From: Microbacterium phyllosphaerae
GTDB lineage: Bacteria; Actinomycetota; Actinomycetes; Actinomycetales; Microbacteriaceae
Reading direction: 5' to 3'
NCBI RefSeq assembly: GCF_017876435.1
Contig: NZ_JAGIOA010000001.1
Location: 2,728,001-2,792,000 of the forward strand
Length of the DNA: 64,000 nucleotides
Of this stretch, positions 58,696 through 64,000 are shown piece by piece (position 1 is the stretch's first letter; the number at the start of each line of letters is the position of its first letter). Both the position numbers and the translations under genes were made by a program. Under the pieces are notes generated by a model. The model searched no databases and was not told the origin of the DNA. It saw nothing but the letters and a program-made list of their open reading frames with translations.

Positions 58696-59595
58696 TCAGC
58701 GCGCCCGCCCACGGTCGAGGAGGTAGTGCACCGCGGCGGCGGCCATCGCGACCTGGTCATGGTCGACCCCGGGGACCTCGTGCAGCTCCCACCGGAACGC
58801 CACGCCGTCCTGCTCGGCCGCGCGCATCGATCGGTCGAAGAACTCCCGACCGCGCTCGAGCCGCGTGTCTCCCTGGGCGCTGGCGTCGGGATCCCGCCTC
58901 AGGTTCTTCGTTCCGACGTCGTCGGTCCCGAGCAGCACGATCAGCTGGCGGCCGAACGCGGCGGTCGCATCGAAGTCCGGTGCGTCGGGACCGTCGAGTC
59001 CGAACGGGAACCGTGCGGAGTCATCCGGCATGGTGTACCACCCCGCATTCGCCGCCACGGCCACGTCGACGGGAGCGTGGGGGACGAACTCCACGTAGCG
59101 GTGCACGAACTGGGCACCCGCGGAGTGGCCGAACATCGAGAAGCCGCTCTGCCCGCCTCCGATCCGGTCACGGGCATCCTCGAACAGCGGCTCGATGTAT
59201 CCGTAGGCGCCGTCGAGGACGCGAGAGTCGTCGTCATTCGATCCCTCGGCATCGGCGAGACCGCCGAGGTTGTAGTTCTCCGCGTCGGGGAACTCGTCAT
59301 CACTGAACTGCGGCGCCACCACCACCACGTCGCGGTCGCGCACGAGCTCGGTCCACGTGTTCCGGTAGTCCGCAGCATTGCGCTCGACCCCGTGCATGAC
59401 GACGATGATCGTCGCCTGCTCGGTCGCACGTGCGCCCGTGACGTAGTAGACGGGGATCGGCTCACGACCCTCGACCCGGAGAACGTACTTGCCGCTGCCG
59501 AGGAGTCCGGAGACCGGCGGGATCGGCGAACAGGCGGCGAGCGCAGCGGACAGGACGATGGACATGATGATCAGGATCCCCCAGCTTCGACGCAT
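58696..59595 (-). CDS. Lipoprotein alpha/beta hydrolase (accessory operon gene 5)
   Basis: A 299-residue lipoprotein. The signal peptide RRSWGILIIMSIVLSAALAA ends in lipobox LAAC, so it is anchored outside the membrane. The hydrolase fold has IIVVMHGVERNAADYRNTWT, nucleophile elbow SMFGHSAGAQFVHRY (Ser near 158), acid in IVLLGTDDVGTK and a late His in VPGVDHDQVAM. Esterase/depolymerase-like; the substrate is unknown. ATG 59595 overlaps the CapA-like stop (TGATG). It is the last gene of the tightly coupled operon; just downstream is the ileS T-box region. Confidence 0.85.
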   Translation of the reverse strand: MRRSWGILIIMSIVLSAALAACSPIPPVSGLLGSGKYVLRVEGREPIPVYYVTGARATEQATIIVVMHGVERNAADYRNTWTELVRDRDVVVVAPQFSDDEFPDAENYNLGGLADAEGSNDDDSRVLDGAYGYIEPLFEDARDRIGGGQSGFSMFGHSAGAQFVHRYVEFVPHAPVDVAVAANAGWYTMPDDSARFPFGLDGPDAPDFDATAAFGRQLIVLLGTDDVGTKNLRRDPDASAQGDTRLERGREFFDRSMRAAEQDGVAFRWELHEVPGVDHDQVAMAAAAVHYLLDRGRAR

Positions 59596-60731
59596 CAGAA
59601 GCGGAGCGTCGCGACGTCGCCGTGCCACGTCACCGCATCCCCGATGATGGCCCGGGCCGTGGAGAGGTCGGACTCGGGCACGGGCCTCGCCACGTAGTCG
59701 ACGATCTTGTTGTCGGTAGCGATCACGCGAACGCTGACAGTGCCCGTGCCTCCGTGGTTCCAGCGCAGACCGACGACAGCCCCCAGGCCCGGCTTGCCGT
59801 AGGCGGCGAAGCGACCGGGTGCGCCGAACACGAAGTTACCCATGCCGTACACGACGGGCATCCCGTCGAGAACCTCGACCTCCTGGAGGGTGTGGGATCC
59901 ACTGCCGATCACGGCGTCGTATCCCGCATCCGAGAACACGCCGGCCCAGTATCGCTGCTGCGCGTTGACGTCTTCGTAGTTGTTCCCCCAGTGCACGAAA
60001 GCCACCACCTTGTCTGCACCGTTGTCGCGCGCCGACCGCATCGCCTGCTCGACGCGATCCAATCGGAGCGGCAGCATCCCCGGTGTCGTGTCGGTGCTGC
60101 GATGGAGTGCTCCGAAGTCCTCGCCGAACGACACCACGGCCACATCGAGCTGCGCGGAGCGCACCACGAGGGGCATGGATGCGTCGGCTCTGGTCGCCCC
60201 CGCGCCGAACGCGGCGAGTCCGTCGCTCTCCGCATAGCGAATCGTGTCGGCCAACCCCTCGCCGCCGCGGTCCATCGCGTGATTGTTGCCGAGGTTCAGC
60301 GCATCGACGCCGATCTCACGCAGGGCGGCGAGATCGCTGGGATCGCTGGCATAGGTGTACTTCGCTCCGGGGTTCGCCGGGGTCTGGATCGTCGTGAACG
60401 GGACCTCCGCGTTGACGATGGTGTAGTCGAAGTCGTCGAGAATGGGCGCGACCCCGGCCAGCAGGGGCATCGGTCCCGACGCCGCGAGCTTCTCGGCCGA
60501 ACCGTCACCGAACATCGTGTCTCCGGCGAATCCGAGATCGAGGACGCCGTCTGACAGCGCCGGTGCCGATGCCGCGACCACGGGCGGCGGTTCCGGCGTG
60601 GCGAAGGCGAGTTGGCTGCCGAGAAGGGCTGCAGACCCGACCGCCACGACGAGGCTCGCTCCGATCCAGCGTCGGTCGCGTCTCAGGTTTCTCCCCGCGC
60701 GCCGTCGGCGGGTCCTCTGCGGAGGTGTCAT
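59595..60731 (-). CDS. CapA family (poly-gamma-glutamate synthesis type) metallophosphatase-like protein
   Basis: A 378-residue protein: basic N-terminus and one membrane segment (WIGASLVVAVGSAALLGSQL), then a CapA domain with LGFAGDTMFGDGS, NAEVPFT, NLGNNHAMDRG, FVHWGNNYE and IGSGSHTLQEVE, the metal-binding set of this family. CapA proteins are needed for poly-gamma-glutamate capsules or related exported polymers. No capBC genes are visible. ATG 60731 is chosen because it overlaps the ABC stop by four bases; ATG 60749 is also possible. Confidence 0.87.
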   Translation of the reverse strand: MTPPQRTRRRRAGRNLRRDRRWIGASLVVAVGSAALLGSQLAFATPEPPPVVAASAPALSDGVLDLGFAGDTMFGDGSAEKLAASGPMPLLAGVAPILDDFDYTIVNAEVPFTTIQTPANPGAKYTYASDPSDLAALREIGVDALNLGNNHAMDRGGEGLADTIRYAESDGLAAFGAGATRADASMPLVVRSAQLDVAVVSFGEDFGALHRSTDTTPGMLPLRLDRVEQAMRSARDNGADKVVAFVHWGNNYEDVNAQQRYWAGVFSDAGYDAVIGSGSHTLQEVEVLDGMPVVYGMGNFVFGAPGRFAAYGKPGLGAVVGLRWNHGGTGTVSVRVIATDNKIVDYVARPVPESDLSTARAIIGDAVTWHGDVATLRF

Positions 60732-62500
60732 CGTGCGCTCGCCGTCCATCTCTTGCTCCTCGTGTTCCGGTTCCGCCAGACGTGGTCTCGGTACTCCTCC
60801 CCGGTGAGCGCCGTCACGGCGCCACCCGGGGACATCACCCAGACGGAGTCGGCCAGTGCGAGCGCGTCGGGATCCTGCGTGACCATCAGCACCGTGCCGC
60901 GATGACGGAGGATCGCCTCCCTCGCGCGGGACCGCGCATCGGCATCCATCCCGGCGAGCGGCTCGTCGAGGAGAAGGATCCGTGGGGTGCCGACCATCGC
61001 CCTGGCCAGCGCGATGAGTTGGCGGTCGCCCGTGGTCAGATTCGCGCCGCCCTCCATGACCCAGCCCATGACGCCCGGATCGTCGTTCCGCGCCAAGGAT
61101 TCATCGAGCCCCAGAGCCTTCACGATCCTCTGCACCTCGCCGGGCCGCGCCTGGCGATCCGCGTACGTCAGATTGCGCAGCACGGTGCCTCGCAGCAGCG
61201 GGAGGTCGGGACTCGCGACGCCCACCATCGCACCGATCGACGACGGAGACGTGTCAGACAGGAGCTGACCGTCGATGAGGATGCTCCCCCGGGTCGGCTC
61301 CGCCATCCTGGTGAGCACGTCGAGCACCGCGGACTTCCCGGTGCCCGATGCACCGGTGATCGCGACGAACTCGCCGCGGTCCGCGACCGCCGTGAATCCG
61401 CTCAGCGCACCGGGAACCTCGACGTCGACGAACTCGATGCGACCGCCCTTGACGACGAGCGGCGCCTGCGCCTCCTCCTCGACCCGGCGACTGGAGCTCC
61501 CGAGGAACTCCACGACCTTCTGCCGGGAGACGACACCGCGGTGCCAGTAGTCGTGCGCGAGACCGAGGGTGCGCACGGGGCGTGCGAGATAGCGGGCGAG
61601 AAGCGCTCCGACGACGACGACGCCGACGCTCGTCGCTCCGCGATGGACCTGGATGACGCCGACAGTGAGCACCGCGACCACACTCACCAGCGAGATCGCG
61701 GCGGCGATTCCGCGCAGTCTCCCCCGAAGCCCCGCGACTCGCGACAGTGAGACGGTCAGCGCGTCGTTCTGTCGCGACAGCCGACGGAATTCGCTCTGTA
61801 CCCGCCCCGAGACCTGACTGACGCGAAGGGCGTTGATCTGCTCGTCGACGTTGCTCATCAACGCAGATCGTCGTCGACGCATCGAACGAGTGGCATCGCG
61901 CATCGCACGCCCGAGCCCGAGTGACAGTGCGGCACCGGATGCCAGCACGCAGACGACCGCGAGCGCGAGCCACACGTCCATCCACACGAGGACTCCGAGG
62001 GCCGCGATCAGAACGATGCTGGCCGACAGCCCCTCGAGAAGACCCCGACTCAACCACATACGCAGCATCGACAGATCGCCGGTGAGACGCAGCAGCAGTC
62101 CACCACGGGCACGATGCCGCAGGTGCTCCGGACGCATCCGCTGCAGGTGCCCGTACATCTCCATCCGCAGCTTCCGGACCACTTCGTATCCCGCGCGCTC
62201 CGCCCACGTGAACTCCCAGGAACGGGCGGCTCCCATCACCACGGCCAGGACGGCGAGGAGCAGACAGAACCAGAGGGTCTGCCGGTACGTCGAGTCGGCG
62301 GCTTCGCCGACGCCGGACGGGACCAGCTGATCGATCACCAGACGTGCCAGCAGCATGAAATCGATGATCAGTGCCGCCTGGAGAATACCGAGCAGGGCGA
62401 CCACGACGAGATCGCGGCGCCGCACACGGAGGAGGCGCCGGAGGTCGCCGCGGGACGGGTCGCGCGGGTCGCCGTCGAGGTCGTCGATCTGCGGGGTCAC
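60728..62500 (-). CDS. ABC exporter (membrane and ATPase in one chain), with non-canonical ATPase motifs
   Basis: A 590-residue half-transporter: six spans in residues 30-300 and an ATPase domain from 345. Walker A GASGTGKS (383-390) and Walker B ILLLDE (508-513) are intact. But the signature is LTTGD (488-492) instead of LSGGQ, the Q-loop position reads VASPD, and the H-loop His is replaced in MVTQDPD. So it may act with another partner or hydrolyse ATP slowly. Exporter topology suggests it moves the operon's product outward. GTG 62500 overlaps the P-loop gene stop by four bases. Confidence 0.87.
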   Translation of the reverse strand: MTPQIDDLDGDPRDPSRGDLRRLLRVRRRDLVVVALLGILQAALIIDFMLLARLVIDQLVPSGVGEAADSTYRQTLWFCLLLAVLAVVMGAARSWEFTWAERAGYEVVRKLRMEMYGHLQRMRPEHLRHRARGGLLLRLTGDLSMLRMWLSRGLLEGLSASIVLIAALGVLVWMDVWLALAVVCVLASGAALSLGLGRAMRDATRSMRRRRSALMSNVDEQINALRVSQVSGRVQSEFRRLSRQNDALTVSLSRVAGLRGRLRGIAAAISLVSVVAVLTVGVIQVHRGATSVGVVVVGALLARYLARPVRTLGLAHDYWHRGVVSRQKVVEFLGSSSRRVEEEAQAPLVVKGGRIEFVDVEVPGALSGFTAVADRGEFVAITGASGTGKSAVLDVLTRMAEPTRGSILIDGQLLSDTSPSSIGAMVGVASPDLPLLRGTVLRNLTYADRQARPGEVQRIVKALGLDESLARNDDPGVMGWVMEGGANLTTGDRQLIALARAMVGTPRILLLDEPLAGMDADARSRAREAILRHRGTVLMVTQDPDALALADSVWVMSPGGAVTALTGEEYRDHVWRNRNTRSKRWTASAR

Positions 62501-63732
62501 GAGAGCACCATCGACGATGCCCGCACCTGTTCGATCAGCTCAGTCGAGTCACGGAATCCGCCGCGTCGACCTGCGAGTTCGACCGTGGACGTCGCGAGCC
62601 GGGTCTCGGCGAGGGGCTCCAGCCCCGCCAGGTCGATCGGCCACGCGGGCTGGGGCGGCGGAACCGGCGCACGCAGCATGGTCGGGTCGATACCCAACAC
62701 CGGTGCGATGAGCTCGGCGTTCTCCAGCTCCGGAAGACCCCAGATCGGCAGGTCCAGCTCTTCAGCGGCCTCCTGCATCGCCAACGGCGACTTCGTCATG
62801 GTCCCCGACAGCGCGACGACGTCGAATCCGTGATCGGTCAAGGACCGGAGTCCCTGAGCCGCGCCCATCGCATCGGATGCGGCGAGAACGACGCAGTCGA
62901 TGAGATCGTGCACGACCGCCGACTCCAGCAGGCTTCGATTGTCGCGTTGGAACACCCCGTCGGCGATCTCCACGAAGTTCACTCCGCTTCCGCCGAGCGA
63001 CAGGTTCGCGACCAGTTGCGACATGACCTCCTCGAGCACGGATGTGGGCTGGCGGAAAGACGATGCCAGGCCCGCGTCCGTGAAGTCGAGCATCATGTGC
63101 GCACCGGCATCGAGCATGACCCAGTAGTCGTTGCCCGATCCCGTTCCCGTCACCTTCGTGACACCCGGGCGCATACCGACCTTGGACAGCCCGTGTGCCA
63201 TGTAATGGATCGTCGTCGTCTTGCCGGCGTTCATCGACGTGCCGAGGACGCCGATCGTGCGCGGACGCTCGGCAGGCGGCGCCAGCGTCGGCAGCCGGAA
63301 GTCCGCCACGTTGAGCGGGCGGCCCGCCTCGTCGCCGATCAGTCCGATGGGAACGATGTCCGTCGCGGGACGCACTGATCTGCTCCGCGAGATCGCCGCG
63401 GAGGCTATTCCCCCGCTGGCGACGAGGTTGACCGGGCCCAGATGCCGCGGAACATACGACTCGAACTGGTCTGTCGCATAGCGGTCGGCGTACGCGACGA
63501 TGATCAGATCACCGACGTGCAGCAGGCTGCGACGACCGTGCGGCTGCTCGATGTGCCGGTGGTGGCCGAGTCTCTCGATCCGCGCGATGACGACGTCGCC
63601 GGAGCGCGGACGGACCGCGCCCCCGACCAGGGTCCGCATCGACTCGAGTGGCACACGTCGAGTCGAGAACGACTGCTTCGCGGCGATGCGCATCTCGTGC
63701 GGAAGCATCCGCACCCAGGTCTCGCGCTTCAT
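62497..63732 (-). CDS. P-loop NTPase of DUF1611/MobB-like type with N-terminal beta domain
   Basis: A 411-residue cytoplasmic protein. An N-terminal beta-rich domain (RPRSGDVVIARIERLGHHRH, HVGDLIIVAYADRYATDQF) precedes a P-loop domain with Walker A GTSMNAGKT (164-172), then VTKVTGTGSGNDYWVMLDAG, GSGVNFVEIADGVFQRDNR and CVVLAASDAMGAAQGLRSL. It resembles DUF1611/DgcN or MobB-like P-loop proteins, some of which act on D-glutamate; that link is weak here. GAGGGG lies 5 nt before ATG 63732. Its start overlaps the 51-codon ORF stop by four bases. Confidence 0.8.
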   Translation of the reverse strand: MKRETWVRMLPHEMRIAAKQSFSTRRVPLESMRTLVGGAVRPRSGDVVIARIERLGHHRHIEQPHGRRSLLHVGDLIIVAYADRYATDQFESYVPRHLGPVNLVASGGIASAAISRSRSVRPATDIVPIGLIGDEAGRPLNVADFRLPTLAPPAERPRTIGVLGTSMNAGKTTTIHYMAHGLSKVGMRPGVTKVTGTGSGNDYWVMLDAGAHMMLDFTDAGLASSFRQPTSVLEEVMSQLVANLSLGGSGVNFVEIADGVFQRDNRSLLESAVVHDLIDCVVLAASDAMGAAQGLRSLTDHGFDVVALSGTMTKSPLAMQEAAEELDLPIWGLPELENAELIAPVLGIDPTMLRAPVPPPQPAWPIDLAGLEPLAETRLATSTVELAGRRGGFRDSTELIEQVRASSMVLS

Positions 63733-63884
63733 TGTGTCCCCTCAGATTTTCGAGGAGATGGGTCGTTCACATTCGGGCGCGATGAACGCACCCGTCCCGC
63801 TGCCGTGTCGAGCCATCCCCCGAAAAGCGGGAGGATGCACACGATCGGCGTCGGAGTGGCATGCCCCAGCCGCCACTCCCCCAT
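63729..63884 (-). CDS. 51-residue ORF at the head of the accessory operon
   Basis: ATG 63884 opens a 51-codon frame: MGEWRLGHATPTPIVCILPL, FGGWLDTAAGRV, then RSSRPNVNDPSPRKSEGTQ. Its TGA lies in the ATGA that starts the P-loop gene, the same kind of coupling as at every other junction of this operon. GGGG 3 nt before the ATG is a poor ribosome-binding site; TAGTGT (63904-63909) is a possible -10. The same frame stays open to the window edge, so it might instead be the end of a longer gene. It could be a small precursor peptide or a leader. Not recognised. Confidence 0.4.
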   Translation of the reverse strand: MGEWRLGHATPTPIVCILPLFGGWLDTAAGRVRSSRPNVNDPSPRKSEGTQ

Positions 63885-64000
63885 ATCCCCAGATTGGCCA
63901 GTAACACTACCCGGACCACGACGGGTCGAGTCGACGAAAGCATCCGAAACCGCCAGGTGATACCGGAATTCTGCTTCAGGACCGAGAAACCCTACTCTCG
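63885..64000. other. Upstream end of window
   Basis: Lower GC than the genes around it. TAGTGT (63904-63909, minus) is the only promoter-like hexamer near the 51-codon ORF. No plus-strand gene is supported. The frame of the 51-codon ORF continues to the edge without a stop. Confidence 0.35.

Overview
The window is high-GC DNA (about two thirds G+C), with long GC-rich shadow frames opposite most genes. Gene content and order match an actinobacterium of the family Microbacteriaceae, most likely Microbacterium or a close relative. Pointers are hrcA-dnaJ-rsmE-HIT-phoH, rplU-rpmA-obg-proB-proA-nadD-rsfS, ileS-folC-DUF4233-ndk, the DUF1990 and DUF4031 proteins, a VKOR homologue and an RNase E/G with low-complexity arms. 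This is inference from gene content; no 16S rRNA gene is present.

Layout. 1-4310 (minus): heat-shock and housekeeping operon hrcA-dnaJ-rsmE-HIT-phoH behind a CIRCE operator. 4355-9597: divergent carboxylesterase, then hemW, a DUF1990 protein and lepA on minus. 9838-15570: oligopeptide/dipeptide ABC importer (two permeases, a fused double ATPase, a lipoprotein) closed by a terminator. 15585-18234: alpha/beta hydrolase, a convergent MFS gene preceded by a 21-codon coupled ORF, and rpsT. 18355-25117 (minus): holA, comEC and comEA, with a plus-strand block (membrane protein, 29-codon ORF, FAD oxidoreductase) lying between comEC and comEA. 25238-29169: leuS and pabB. 29211-31789: dedA, an App1-like phosphatase and an unassigned protein. 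31794-36126: beta-N-acetylhexosaminidase-like GH3, NAD(P)-binding protein, two DUF3592-like membrane proteins and a flavin monooxygenase-like protein. 36265-36337: tRNA-Ala(GGC). 36403-42073: accessory and membrane genes, including a large membrane protein with repeated C-x4-C blades. 42075-49051 (minus): rsfS, nadD, proA, proB, obg, rpmA, rplU. 49119-52812: DUF4031, RNase E/G, VKOR. 52883-58655 (minus): ndk, DUF4233, folC and ileS under a T-box leader. 58696-63884 (minus): an unassigned accessory operon in which every start overlaps the preceding stop (51-codon ORF, P-loop NTPase, degenerate ABC exporter, CapA-like protein, lipoprotein alpha/beta hydrolase).

Two features stand out. First, at least 15 genes have a TANNNT-type -10 hexamer ending 6 or 7 nt before the start codon, so their mRNAs are probably leaderless. 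This fixes many start codons and reveals internal promoters, for example one whose -10 contains the proB stop codon. Second, the 58696-63884 operon is the best candidate for an undescribed system. It couples a short ORF to a nucleotide-binding protein, an ABC exporter with non-canonical ATPase motifs, and two extracytoplasmic enzymes. It may build and export a small molecule or polymer, but its product cannot be named from sequence alone.
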